Part shown: positions 27,223 through 36,055 of the stretch, piece after piece
How the letters are laid out: each line of letters opens with the position of its first letter
Numbering within the stretch: position 1 is the first letter of the stretch
The notes under the pieces: model-generated
The model's database searches: none
The model's input: the letters and a program-made list of their open reading frames with translations, nothing else
What the model was told of the DNA's origin: nothing
Source of the DNA: Roseovarius arcticus
GTDB lineage: Bacteria > Pseudomonadota > Alphaproteobacteria > Rhodobacterales > Rhodobacteraceae
Length of the DNA stretch: 64,000 nucleotides
Assembly: GCF_006125015.1 (NCBI RefSeq)
Contig: NZ_SZZN01000001.1
Coordinates: 248,001-312,000, forward strand
Direction of reading: 5' to 3'
Made by a program: the position numbers and the translations under genes

Positions 27223-28257
27223 ATGCCGCATAATCTGCCCTTCATCATCGCAGGACACGAAATCGCACCAGGCACACGGCGCACCGTGGATATCCCGGTC
27301 AGCACGCTGTCGGATCACACGCCAGTCAACCTGTCGGTGCATGTCGTGCATGGACGTAAGCCGGGCCCGGTGATGTTCGTATCGGCCGCCATTCACGGCG
27401 ACGAGGTGATCGGCGTCGAGATCGTGCGCCGTCTCTTGCGTGCCGGCCCGCTGAAGTCGATGGCCGGTACGCTGTTGGCGGTGCCGATCGTCAACACCTT
27501 CGGTTTTTTGAACAATGCGCGATATTTGCCTGACCGCCGCGATCTGAACCGCTGCTTTCCGGGCGGGCCAACAGGCTCAATGGCATCTCGGCTTGCCGAT
27601 ATTTTCATGCGCGAGGTTGTCCAGCGGGCCGATATCGGAATCGACCTGCATTCCGCCGCCATCCACCGCAGCAACCTACCGCAAATCCGCCTGACGCCGG
27701 GAAACGAGCGGTTGGCGACGCTGGGCCGCGCGTTTGGCGCGCCCGTGATGCTAAACTCGAAGCTGCGCGAGGGATCTCTGCGCATGGCCGCCGAGCAGGC
27801 AGGCGTTGACGTGCTGCTATATGAAGGCGGCGAAGGGCTGCGCTTTGACGAATTGGCGGCACGGTCGGGCATGGCTGGCATCCTGCGGGTGATGCAATCG
27901 CTAAGCATGGTTGCGCAAAAGGGGGTGCCAAGGGAGCGCACTGCCACGGTAATGTGCAACGCGTCGCGCTGGTTTCGCGCGCCTGCAGGCGGGCTGTTTC
28001 GCGCGTATCGTGCAACTGGCGACGCGGTTGAGGCGGGCACTGTGCTAGGCGCCGTCGCCGACCCATTCGGCGAGGCCGAGTCCGAGGTGATCTGCGACGA
28101 GGCCGGCATCGTCATTGGACGCACGAACATGCCAGTGGTCTATGAGGGCGAGGCGCTGTTTCACGTCGCCAGTACGCTACGCGGAGAGTTCGCCGCTGAT
28201 GGCGTCACGGCCCAGATGGATGCGGCACCACTCTTTGACGAGGACGAGATCCTCTAG
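27223..28257 (+). CDS. Succinylglutamate desuccinylase/aspartoacylase family zinc deacylase
   Basis: A 344-residue M14-related hydrolase. Zinc ligands are His58 and Glu61 in IHGDE and the later His in DLHS. DRRDLNRCFPG is the substrate-carboxylate Arg block, and LYEGGEG contains the expected catalytic Glu. The C-terminal third is a barrel-like lid domain (RAPAGGLFRAYRATGD). Such enzymes remove N-acyl groups from amino acids or their derivatives, DoeB of ectoine breakdown being one branch. Its shared promoter with an amino-acid carrier suggests release of an amino acid. The start at 27223 follows AAAGG. Confidence 0.85.
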   Translation: MPHNLPFIIAGHEIAPGTRRTVDIPVSTLSDHTPVNLSVHVVHGRKPGPVMFVSAAIHGDEVIGVEIVRRLLRAGPLKSMAGTLLAVPIVNTFGFLNNARYLPDRRDLNRCFPGGPTGSMASRLADIFMREVVQRADIGIDLHSAAIHRSNLPQIRLTPGNERLATLGRAFGAPVMLNSKLREGSLRMAAEQAGVDVLLYEGGEGLRFDELAARSGMAGILRVMQSLSMVAQKGVPRERTATVMCNASRWFRAPAGGLFRAYRATGDAVEAGTVLGAVADPFGEAESEVICDEAGIVIGRTNMPVVYEGEALFHVASTLRGEFAADGVTAQMDAAPLFDEDEIL

Positions 28258-28916
28258 CGCGTTTTGTCCGGGTTCTGCGGCAGGATAAATATCGACACCA
28301 TCAGCAGGCTAAAGATCAGCTCATAAACCTCCCACTTGCGGTCCACGACCAGCACGGCGATCAGGATGCTTGCCCCCAGCGCGATGGCGGCATGTTTCAG
28401 CCACGGCACCGGCACGGCCATGGTATCGGCCAGCGCCGCGATGCGGCCGCCCCGCGGATAAATCAGCGGCAGACCAACCAGATAGAGCAGGATACAGATC
28501 GTCAGCACGGGGCCAAACAGCGATTTGGTCAAATGCACGTCTCCGACCATCAGATTGTGCAAGTTCGTCTCATCCTGCTTGTTGTTTTGCTGAAAGAACT
28601 CGCTGGATTCCCAGCCAAATATGCGCTGGCCCCACGATATTTCCTCGCCCGCCGCCATAAAGAACATCAACGCATAAAGCGCTGTCAGCGCCGCCGCGCC
28701 GGTGCGACCCTGCCGCGCCAGCGAAACTGCATGGGTGGCCAAAACGATACTGGCGACCAGCAGGAAAAACGCGGTGCCGTTCTCGACCAGCCTGTCCTCG
28801 GCCGCGAAGACAAGCGAGAAATACTCGGGCGAGGCCAGTGCGATCACGACCGTCGCGATCAATGTGGCCGCGATCGTAGCCATCAGGGCCGCATCGCATT
28901 TGCGTAGAAGTGTCAT
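28254..28916 (-). CDS. Conserved multi-pass membrane protein of unknown function
   Basis: A 220-residue protein with about six to seven hydrophobic segments. The polar loop AAGEEISWGQRIFGW followed by FFQQNNKQDETNLHNL is a strongly patterned motif with paired acidic residues and looks like an active or binding site. I recall it as a conserved unnamed bacterial membrane family. It converges with the aspartoacylase gene, overlapping by 4 bases, and is divergent from the TRAP operon. Confidence 0.65.
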   Translation of the reverse strand: MTLLRKCDAALMATIAATLIATVVIALASPEYFSLVFAAEDRLVENGTAFFLLVASIVLATHAVSLARQGRTGAAALTALYALMFFMAAGEEISWGQRIFGWESSEFFQQNNKQDETNLHNLMVGDVHLTKSLFGPVLTICILLYLVGLPLIYPRGGRIAALADTMAVPVPWLKHAAIALGASILIAVLVVDRKWEVYELIFSLLMVSIFILPQNPDKTR

Positions 28917-29231
28917 GTGGCGTGTCTCCTGCGGCGACGTGGGCTTTGAAGTGCGTATCAGCCGCTAACCACGCAAATAAGCGAGCGGCGCCGCTGCATC
29001 AAGATCTAACGGCGACACTCACGCTGCCGTTACGTTACCCCCTGCCTAGCGCTCTACCACTACTTGCAATCGTGTCACGAAACCGTGAGGGTGGGCGCAA
29101 ATGGTCGAGGCGTGCCGGGAATGGGCATGTCTGTGCGCCCCCTACCGCGTACACGCACCGCCACTTTAGGTCGGTCAGGTGCGAAGCGAGGGCGGTGCAG
29201 CCCTCAGGAGGAGATATCGAATGGATCTAAG
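28917..29231. promoter_or_regulatory. TRAP operon upstream region
   Basis: A 315-base gap with a short dyad TCACG-AAAC-CGTGA at 29075-29088 and a GAGGGC/GCCCTC hairpin at 29188-29205. The strong ribosome site AGGAGGAG at 29206-29213 touches this hairpin. The site is 7 bases from an ATG at 29221 that opens only a five-codon frame (MDLRC, stop 29236-29238) overlapping the dctQ start. Confidence 0.45.
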
Positions 29232-29744
29232 ATGCTGAGTGTAATTCGCGTTATAGACGCGTTGAACGAGGTAGTGGGGCGCATCGTCTCAGTTGTCGCG
29301 GTAATTTTCGCCGCGATTATTATTTACGACGTTGTCATGCGTTATGCGTTCAACGACCCTACACGCTGGGCCTTCGACGTGTCCAAGCAGCTCTTTGGGT
29401 TCTATTTCGTGATGCTTGGCGGCTATGCCCTGCGTCACAAGGCGCATGTGCGGGTCGATATCCTGACCGAGCGCTTCAGCCGCGGCTGGCAGCGCATCGT
29501 CGATTTGCTGGGCTATGCCATCTTCTTTTTCCCGTTCACCTACGTTTTTATGACCCGGTCGTGGGATTTCGCGCTGAAGTCCTGGAATCAGGGCGAGACG
29601 ACTTATGGCGCGATCCAAATGCCGGTCTATCCGCTGAAAATGGCGATGTGCGTCGCTGCAGCGCTGCTGCTGATCCAAGGCATCGCGGAGGTGCTCAAAA
29701 TCATCCTCGACGTTGAAACGACATCCGACGAGGTGCTGCAATGA
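29232..29744 (+). CDS. TRAP transporter small permease (DctQ-type)
   Basis: A 170-residue four-helix membrane subunit. IYDVVMRYAFNDPTRWAFDVSKQLFG is the DctQ family segment, and GGYALRHKAHVRVDIL follows as usual. It pairs with the large permease. The ATG at 29232 fits the family N-terminus, but the strong ribosome site upstream is spaced for a five-codon mini-frame at 29221, which may set translation here. Its stop overlaps dctM by ATGA. Confidence 0.88.
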   Translation: MLSVIRVIDALNEVVGRIVSVVAVIFAAIIIYDVVMRYAFNDPTRWAFDVSKQLFGFYFVMLGGYALRHKAHVRVDILTERFSRGWQRIVDLLGYAIFFFPFTYVFMTRSWDFALKSWNQGETTYGAIQMPVYPLKMAMCVAAALLLIQGIAEVLKIILDVETTSDEVLQ

Positions 29745-31066
29745 ACCCCGAACTAATTGCTGTCTTAATGTTCAGCCTGCTGCTGCTGGGCCTTTTCATG
29801 GGCCACCCTTTGGCGCTGGTGTTGGGCGGAACCGCCGTGCTGACCGCTGTGATCGCGGGCAAAACAATGGTTTTGGGCATCGTTATTAACCGTATTTTCG
29901 GCGACGTTCTGGATAACTACACGCTGATCGCGATTCCGCTATTCGTCTTAATGGCGCGGTTCTTATCGGATTCTGGCGTAACCGACCGCATGTTCGAGGC
30001 GCTGCGCCTATTGCTCAGCAATGTACGCGGCGGCCTTGCGCTGGCTGTTGTGTTCATCTCGATCCTGCTGGCAGCGACGACAGGCATCATCGGCGCGTCC
30101 ATCACGGTGATGGGTGTCATGGCCCTGCGACCCATGCTGCAATACGGATATGCCCCTACGCTGACAACCGGCGTGATCGCCGCATCCGGCTGCCTTGGTA
30201 TCCTGATCCCGCCGTCGATCATGCTGATCCTGATGGCCAGCTATTCGCCTCTGACGGTCGGCGATCTCTTTGCCGGCTCGATGATTCCGGGTATTCTGCT
30301 TGGCCTTAGCTATGCAGCCTATGTCTATATCATTTCTGTTGTGCGTCCCGATTTGGCCCCTTCGGTCGAACCGGATGAGAAGATCTCGCGTCCCGCATTG
30401 ATCCGCATGCTTGTTGTTGAGGCGCTGCCGCCGCTGGTCCTGATCTTTGGCATCCTTGGCTCGCTGCTGGCTGGTATTGCGACGGCGACCGAGGCATCGG
30501 CGATCGGCGCGGGCCTTGCATTGATGATCGTCATATCGCGCGGACGCTTTCACTGGCGTACCTTCTACGGCGCGATGTTAGAGACCGGACGTACGTCGGC
30601 CATGATCCTCTTTATCGTCGTAGGCGCGACCGCCTTTACCGGCGTTTTCAACATCACCGGGGGCCTGCGCGCCACGCAGGAAATCATTCGCGCGCTGGAT
30701 ATGGAGCCTTGGGCGCTGATCGCCATGATGCTGGCCATCGTCTTTATCCTTGGTGCGTTCCTAGACTGGACGGGGATCGTGCTGCTGTCCTTCCCCATCT
30801 TCCTGCCTATCGTGCAGGAAATGCCGGATGTCAGCCTGCTCTGGTTCGTCGTCCTGATGGCGGTGGTCCTGCAAACATCATTCTTGACGCCGCCATTTGG
30901 GTACGCGCTATTCTACTTACGCGCCATCGCACCCAAAGAGGTGCGCACCGGCCATATCATTCGCGGGGTCATGCCATTCATTGGCCTGATCGTGCTGATG
31001 TGCATCCTCGTCGCTGCCTTTCCGCCACTGGTGGAATGGCTGCCGAGCGTGCTTTACGCGCAATAA
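29741..31066 (+). CDS. TRAP transporter large permease (DctM-type)
   Basis: A 441-residue carrier subunit with about twelve transmembrane segments. LFMGHPLALVLGGTAVL is the N-terminal block, GCLGILIPPSIMLIL is the family hairpin, and TATEASAIGAGLAL is the second. It performs sodium-driven uptake together with the DctP receptor. It is translationally coupled to dctQ. Confidence 0.92.
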   Translation: MNPELIAVLMFSLLLLGLFMGHPLALVLGGTAVLTAVIAGKTMVLGIVINRIFGDVLDNYTLIAIPLFVLMARFLSDSGVTDRMFEALRLLLSNVRGGLALAVVFISILLAATTGIIGASITVMGVMALRPMLQYGYAPTLTTGVIAASGCLGILIPPSIMLILMASYSPLTVGDLFAGSMIPGILLGLSYAAYVYIISVVRPDLAPSVEPDEKISRPALIRMLVVEALPPLVLIFGILGSLLAGIATATEASAIGAGLALMIVISRGRFHWRTFYGAMLETGRTSAMILFIVVGATAFTGVFNITGGLRATQEIIRALDMEPWALIAMMLAIVFILGAFLDWTGIVLLSFPIFLPIVQEMPDVSLLWFVVLMAVVLQTSFLTPPFGYALFYLRAIAPKEVRTGHIIRGVMPFIGLIVLMCILVAAFPPLVEWLPSVLYAQ

Positions 31067-31091
31067 TGCTACCAAAAAAGGGAGAGTAAGC

Positions 31092-32171
31092 ATGACTAAA
31101 CTGACAATTCTGGCCGCTGCTGCCAGTGCCGCAATCGCGGGGCAGGCAATGGCACAGGAAAGCTGGACCATGACCACCACATGGCCATCCTCGCTGGAGC
31201 TGATCGAGACGGATAAGCATTTCGTCGATTTGGCGAACAAGCTGACGACAGGCGAGCTGAACATTGAGTTCTTCGAAGGCGGATCGCTGGTGCCTGCGGG
31301 CGAAGTTTTCGGCGCGGTCGAGAGCGGCACAGTTCAGGCCGGCGCCGATTGGCCGGGCTATTGGGCGGGCCGTGATGCGGCATTCTCGGCGCTGGCAACC
31401 ACACCGTCGCTGTTCAACGCGGTCGACTACGTCAACTGGATCCAGCAATGGGGCGGTGCGGACCTCTATAACGAGATCTACGGCAACTACGGGATGGTCT
31501 ATCTGCCCTATGGCGTGACCAACAACGAATCCGGCTTCCGCTCGAACGAGCCGATCCGCAACCTTGCCGACCTTCAGGGCAAGCGTCTGCGTCTGTCGGG
31601 CCTTGAGCAGGGCAAACTGCTGGAGCGTCTGGGCGGTAGCCAAGTCTCCATGGCCGGCGGCGAAATCTATCAGTCGCTGGAACGCGGCGTGATCGACGGC
31701 GCCGAATTCTCGACCCCCAACGTGGACTGGTCGGGCGGCTTTCAGCAGGTCACCAAATACTGGGCGACACCCGGCTGGCACCAGTCGGCGTCGGTATTCG
31801 GCGTGATGATCAATAAGGCATCGTGGGACGCCCTCAGCGATGATACCCGCGAGAAGCTGCAAATCGCGGCGGACGCCACGATGATGTGGTCACTGGCCTT
31901 CACCGAGAAGCGCGCAACCGAAGCCTACGCCAAGTTCGACGAGGCGGTCGAGATCAACCGCTACGACGACGAGACGCTGGCAAAAGTGCAGGAGATGGCG
32001 AACGAGGTCATCATCGAGGTCGCCTGCGAGAACCCCAACTCGGCCAAAGTCTATGTGTCGATGCTGGACTACCTGAACGACTACGCCCAGTGGCGTGACG
32101 CATCAGCACCGTTCAATCTGGGCCGGACACCAAACGGTCCGGACGTGCAGACGATCAAAGACTGCATGTAA
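31092..32171 (+). CDS. TRAP transporter substrate-binding protein (DctP-type, keto-acid subgroup)
   Basis: A 359-residue periplasmic receptor with a signal peptide cleaved near AGQAMAQE. WTMTTTWPSSLELIE is the mature start, KRLRLSGLEQGKLLERLGG holds the conserved carboxylate-binding Arg, and VIDGAEFSTPNVDW is the specificity segment. This layout resembles TakP-like receptors for 2-oxo monocarboxylates, lactate or similar acids; the ligand is inferred from resemblance only. An intrinsic terminator follows at 32200. Confidence 0.88.
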   Translation: MTKLTILAAAASAAIAGQAMAQESWTMTTTWPSSLELIETDKHFVDLANKLTTGELNIEFFEGGSLVPAGEVFGAVESGTVQAGADWPGYWAGRDAAFSALATTPSLFNAVDYVNWIQQWGGADLYNEIYGNYGMVYLPYGVTNNESGFRSNEPIRNLADLQGKRLRLSGLEQGKLLERLGGSQVSMAGGEIYQSLERGVIDGAEFSTPNVDWSGGFQQVTKYWATPGWHQSASVFGVMINKASWDALSDDTREKLQIAADATMMWSLAFTEKRATEAYAKFDEAVEINRYDDETLAKVQEMANEVIIEVACENPNSAKVYVSMLDYLNDYAQWRDASAPFNLGRTPNGPDVQTIKDCM

Positions 32172-32593
32172 GATCTAGCGATTAGCGCAAGAGATGGATG
32201 GCCCCTGCGATGAGCGGGGGCCTTTTACATTTGCTTACCGATCAATTGGGTCGGACCGCTTCAAGAGGAAATATAAGAAAAGATTTCTGAGAAGAGGTCA
32301 GCAGACAACGCTCAGGACGGTTGCGCCTTGGATGTCATGTTTGGAAGTACCGGACGCGCGCTCTCATCACGATGATACTTCATCATTTTGAGGCAAGTCA
32401 GGCATTAGCAATAGTTTTATTAGTTCTTCGCGATGCAGTTTCTTCTCTTACGCCCTGATCGACATTGTCGCCCCGAACATTAACTTGCATGGCGTGTCAC
32501 CAACTTCTTAGTCGAAGTCGCAAGATTCCAAGAAGCGTCCCCTATAGCAAAACCAGCCCTACAAGCGTAATGTGAACCCATCAGGAGGACGTC
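32172..32593. other. Gap with the TRAP terminator, otherwise unassigned
   Basis: A 420-base, visibly AT-richer gap. After the terminator at 32200-32226 I see no gene, RNA or repeat. The ribosome site CAGGAGGAC for the next gene lies at its right edge. Confidence 0.4.
32200..32226 (+). terminator. Rho-independent terminator of the TRAP operon
   Basis: A nine-pair stem GGCCCCTGC/GCGGGGGCC with loop GATGA and one G-T pair, followed directly by TTTT, 29 bases after the dctP stop. Confidence 0.85.
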
Positions 32594-33304
32594 ATGCAAA
32601 ACGCCGAAATCATAGCCAAGATGCTGGACGCCGCCGCCGACCATGTGCCCTTTGACGGGTGGAGTCATACGGCCTTTGTCGCCTCGGCTAAGGATGCAGG
32701 GATCGACCCAGCCGTCGCCCGCGCCGCCCTGCCGCGCGGGGCGGTCGATCTGGCGCTGGCCTATCACGATGCGGGCGATGCTGCGATGCTGGCCCGGTTG
32801 GAGGAGGCTGACCTGAGCGAGATGCGCTTTACCGACCGCATCAAAGCCGCCGTCCGCTACCGGCTGGAGGCTGGCGACCGCGAGATGGTGCGCCGTGGCA
32901 CGACACTCTTTGCGCTGCCTCAGCATGCCGCCGACGGGGCGCGCGCAATCTGGGGTACGGCAGGTCATATCTGGACCGCGCTTGGCGACACCTCGGATGA
33001 TGTAAATTGGTACACCAAGCGGGCGACGCTCTCGGGCGTCTATGGCTCTACCGTGCTGTATTGGCTGGGTGACCACAGTCCGGGCAATACCGCAACGTGG
33101 GAATTTCTGGACCGGCGAATTGACGACGTCATGCAAATCGAAAAGCTGAAGGCGAAGGCCAAGGATAACAAGCTGGCCAGCGCGCTCTTGGCCGGGCCGA
33201 TGAAGATACTCAGCCATATCCGTGCCCCTCAGCGCAGCGCCGATATGCCAGGCCGCTGGACCAGCCCAGACCGTGCCAATCCAGCCAAGACGAAAACAGA
33301 CTAA
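32594..33304 (+). CDS. COQ9 family protein (ubiquinone biosynthesis accessory)
   Basis: A 236-residue protein. The N-terminal half has a TetR-like helical fold (VPFDGWSHTAFVASAKDAG), and the C-terminal block TALGDTSDDVNWYTKRATLSGVYGSTVLYWLGD is the COQ9 signature. In mitochondria COQ9 binds lipid and assists the hydroxylase COQ7 in ubiquinone synthesis; alphaproteobacterial members are presumed similar. An ideal AGGAGG lies 6 bases upstream. A quinone oxidoreductase gene follows 11 bases later. Confidence 0.9.
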   Translation: MQNAEIIAKMLDAAADHVPFDGWSHTAFVASAKDAGIDPAVARAALPRGAVDLALAYHDAGDAAMLARLEEADLSEMRFTDRIKAAVRYRLEAGDREMVRRGTTLFALPQHAADGARAIWGTAGHIWTALGDTSDDVNWYTKRATLSGVYGSTVLYWLGDHSPGNTATWEFLDRRIDDVMQIEKLKAKAKDNKLASALLAGPMKILSHIRAPQRSADMPGRWTSPDRANPAKTKTD

Positions 33305-33315
33305 AGGGACGCCCC

Positions 33316-34299
33316 ATGACCGACACGATGCAAGCCGTCGAAATCACCAAAGCCGGCGGGCCCGACGTGCTAAAGCTAGCCACGCGCCCGCGCCCGCAGC
33401 CCCGCGCGGGCGAGGTTGTGATCCGCGTTGCCTACGCAGGGGTCAACCGTCCCGATGCGCTGCAACGCGCGGGCGCCTACGACCCGCCCCCCGGTGCCAG
33501 CGACCTTCCGGGGCTGGAGGCGTCGGGCGAAATCTCCGCTATCGGCGAGGGTTCCTGTGAGTGGCAGGTGGGCGACCGCGTCTGTGCCCTGCTGCCCGGT
33601 GGTGGATACGCCGAATATGTGGCTACCCCCGCCGCACATTGCCTGCCGATCCCCGAGGGAATGGGCATGGCCGAGGCGGCCTGCCTGCCCGAGAACTACT
33701 TTACCGTCTGGACCAATGTCATGGACCGGGGCGGGCTAAAGGCGGGCGAGGTATTTTTAGTCCACGGTGGGTCGTCCGGTATCGGAACGACGGCGATCCA
33801 ACTGGCGCATGTCATGGGCGCGCGCGTATTCGCGACCGCCGGAACGGATGAGAAATGCGCCAAGTGCGCCGCGCTAGGCGCAGAGCGTGCAATCAACTAC
33901 CGCGACGAGGATTTTGTCCAGATCCTGCGGTCTGAGGGCGGCGCCGACCTGATCCTTGACATGGTTGGGGGCGACTACATCCCGCGCAACGTCAAGGCAC
34001 TGTCGGATGATGGCCGTCTGGTACAAATCGCGTTCCTTGGCGGCCCCAAGGCCGAACTGAACTTTTCCCAGGTAATGGTCCGGCGCCTGACGATCACCGG
34101 CAGCACACTGCGCCCGCAGAGTGATCTGGCCAAGGCCCGGATTGCCGCCGCGCTACGCCGTGACGTGTGGCCATTGCTAAGTGGGGGCCGCATTGCCCCG
34201 GTGATGGACAGCACCTTTGCGCTGTCAGATGCCGCCAAGGCACATGCCCGGATGGAAAGCAGCGCCCATATCGGCAAGATCGTTTTGAAGGTCGGGTAG
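33316..34299 (+). CDS. NAD(P)H quinone oxidoreductase, PIG3/zinc-free MDR family
   Basis: A 327-residue medium-chain dehydrogenase without structural zinc ligands. The cofactor loop is LVHGGSSGIGTTAIQLAHVMGARVFATAGT, near residues 147-176. YAGVNRPDALQRAGAYDPPPGASDLPGLEASG is the PIG3/TP53I3-type catalytic-domain signature. It reduces quinones or related carbonyls with NADPH. It is adjacent to COQ9 and runs into the next gene without a gap. Confidence 0.88.
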   Translation: MTDTMQAVEITKAGGPDVLKLATRPRPQPRAGEVVIRVAYAGVNRPDALQRAGAYDPPPGASDLPGLEASGEISAIGEGSCEWQVGDRVCALLPGGGYAEYVATPAAHCLPIPEGMGMAEAACLPENYFTVWTNVMDRGGLKAGEVFLVHGGSSGIGTTAIQLAHVMGARVFATAGTDEKCAKCAALGAERAINYRDEDFVQILRSEGGADLILDMVGGDYIPRNVKALSDDGRLVQIAFLGGPKAELNFSQVMVRRLTITGSTLRPQSDLAKARIAAALRRDVWPLLSGGRIAPVMDSTFALSDAAKAHARMESSAHIGKIVLKVG

Positions 34300-35418
34300 A
34301 TGGCCCTGGGTGCGGTGCAGATTGCGGTCCTGGCGCTGGGTATTCTCAGCCTTGGCCTGAGTGCGCTGGCGATCCGGCGTGATGCGCCGCTGACGTGGGA
34401 GTGGGCATTGCCGGCCGTGATGGAGCGGGGCGGCGCGCCTGTCTTTGAGACCGTTCTGGACTACACCGCTAAGACAGGCATAGCCCATTCGCCCGCTGTT
34501 ATCGTGAACAAGGAGGGTGCCAGCATATTGTGGTTCGCCGGCTCGCAGGAGGCGCAGGCGGATGTCGATGTCGTCGGCGTCGATATCGGAGCAGACGGCG
34601 CGGTGTCCAAGATTACGCCGCGCCTCACGCGGAGCGCTTTGGGCGATGCGTTCGAGCCTCGCCAATTGGTCGTCACGCTAGGCAATACAGTGCAAAATGA
34701 TGGGGCTGCAGATACTCTCTATACCACGGCGGTATCGGTGGGGGGCTGGGCCATGGCATCAATTGCTGAGGTGCAGATGGGGCCAAGCGGGCCGCTGCGC
34801 GCGCGCAAACTGAACCTGTCGCCGCTGCTCAACCGCTCATTTCTGGTAAAGTCGCCGATGGCCGGTTACGCCGATGGCAGTTTTGCGCTGCCCGCCTATT
34901 TCGAGATGGGCGCCACCTACGGCGCGCTAGTGCGACTTGATGGGCACGGGCGGGTGCGCGACATGCGCCGGATGCCGGGCCGGATGAAGGCGATCCAGCC
35001 GATGATCGTGCCGCTGGACGGCGCGCGCGCCGTGGCGTTTCTGCGCAATTTCGACAGCGGCGCGCGGCGGCTGCTGGTTACGCGCACAAGCGACGGTGGC
35101 CAGACGTGGGACGAGGTGCGCGAGATGGACGTGCCAAATCCCAGTGCGCCGGTCGCCGCACTGGGCATCGGTGGCGACGACATCCTGATGGCGGTCAACG
35201 ATGATGCGTCGGATGGCGGCATATTGAACCTTGCGCTGAGCGAAGATAGCGGCGCGACGTGGCGACACTTGAAGACACTAGAATCCGGCAGCGGCGATGC
35301 GCGCTATCCAATGATGCGCGCGCTACCGGATGGTCGCATCCTGCTGGCCTACAGCACAGCGGCCAAGCGAGGGATACGCGCGCACATATTTAATCTTGCA
35401 TGGGCGATGGCCGAATGA
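34300..35418 (+). CDS. Membrane-anchored sialidase-fold (BNR repeat) protein
   Basis: A 372-residue protein with one N-terminal hydrophobic anchor (IAVLALGILSLGLSALAI) and a beta-propeller body. The Asp boxes TSDGGQTWDEV and SEDSGATWRHL are clear. AHSPAVIVNKEGASILWFAGSQEAQADVDV and SFALPAYFEMGATYGALVRLD match the BNR_2 exo-alpha-sialidase-like family of bacteria. Sialic acid as substrate is doubtful in a marine alphaproteobacterium, so another surface sugar is possible. The ATG directly follows the QOR stop; the end overlaps the next gene by ATGA. Confidence 0.75.
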   Translation: MALGAVQIAVLALGILSLGLSALAIRRDAPLTWEWALPAVMERGGAPVFETVLDYTAKTGIAHSPAVIVNKEGASILWFAGSQEAQADVDVVGVDIGADGAVSKITPRLTRSALGDAFEPRQLVVTLGNTVQNDGAADTLYTTAVSVGGWAMASIAEVQMGPSGPLRARKLNLSPLLNRSFLVKSPMAGYADGSFALPAYFEMGATYGALVRLDGHGRVRDMRRMPGRMKAIQPMIVPLDGARAVAFLRNFDSGARRLLVTRTSDGGQTWDEVREMDVPNPSAPVAALGIGGDDILMAVNDDASDGGILNLALSEDSGATWRHLKTLESGSGDARYPMMRALPDGRILLAYSTAAKRGIRAHIFNLAWAMAE

Positions 35419-35966
35419 TCGGTGCGTTGACTGCCCTTTGGCTAGCGTCACTGCTGGGTTGGCTGGCCTTTCTGATTTTGGGCATCGGAGTGCAGGCGCA
35501 AATGGCGGTGCCGATTGGGCTGGCTCTGGGCCTTGGCTGTGCGGTGCTTCTGCGCGATACCCTTCCGCTGCGGGGCATCGTTGCGCTATTTGGGCCTGTT
35601 GGCGCAGTGCTCCCGCTGATTATCTTGCGGCAGATGGCCGCGCAATTGGGTGTGCCAGTACAGCCCTTTGGCAGCGTGGAGTTGCTGGTGTTTTTGGCGC
35701 TCTATCTCGCGTTTCTCGCTAGTGCGGCAGGGGCGATTCCGGTGGATATCTACCGGCTGGGATATGCGCCGATCCCGGTGGCGGGGATTGTGCTGGCGCT
35801 GTGCGCATATGGATTTGCCCAAGGAAGTGTGTTCGTTCCGCTTTTGGCGGTGACGGGGCAGGCGATGTGGGTCATGGGCTGGGGGAGCAGCAATTACTTT
35901 GATCATGTGCTGCACCCTATTCTCGTGCCGGCGGTCGCAGCTGTATTGGTGTTACGGCTGTTTTAA
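35415..35966 (+). CDS. Small integral membrane protein paired with the sialidase-like gene
   Basis: A 183-residue protein with about six transmembrane segments and few charges. I do not recognise the family. WGSSNYFDHVLHPILVP near the C-terminus is its most polar, patterned piece. The ATGA overlap with the sialidase-fold gene indicates they act together, perhaps with the propeller domain docked outside this membrane partner, which is inference. Confidence 0.6.
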   Translation: MIGALTALWLASLLGWLAFLILGIGVQAQMAVPIGLALGLGCAVLLRDTLPLRGIVALFGPVGAVLPLIILRQMAAQLGVPVQPFGSVELLVFLALYLAFLASAAGAIPVDIYRLGYAPIPVAGIVLALCAYGFAQGSVFVPLLAVTGQAMWVMGWGSSNYFDHVLHPILVPAVAAVLVLRLF

Positions 35967-35975
35967 GGGGTGTTT

Positions 35976-36018
35976 GGGGGCTTTGCCCCCCACGCCTGAA
36001 TTCCTTTGAAATTCAGGC
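35976..36018 (+). terminator. Double hairpin downstream of the membrane-protein gene
   Basis: A GGGGGC-TTT-GCCCCC hairpin (35976-35990) is followed by GCCTGAATT/AATTCAGGC (35994-36018). No T-run follows directly, but the dispersed element with TATTTTT starts 10 bases later. Confidence 0.6.
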
Positions 36019-36027
36019 GCTCCCCCA

Positions 36028-36050
36028 GGATATTTTTAGCAAAAAGAAAT
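36028..36050 (+). repeat. Dispersed post-gene element, copy 2
   Basis: GGATATTTTTAGCAAAAAGA followed by AAT lies after the double hairpin and in the same orientation as the upstream gene. Same family as the copies near 24.9, 44.35, 46.2 and 57.8 kb. Confidence 0.6.
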
Positions 36051-36055
36051 GAGCC

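Noticed and set aside
32194..32391. 65-codon frame after the TRAP operon
   Set aside because: It starts inside the terminator hairpin and lacks any family signal.
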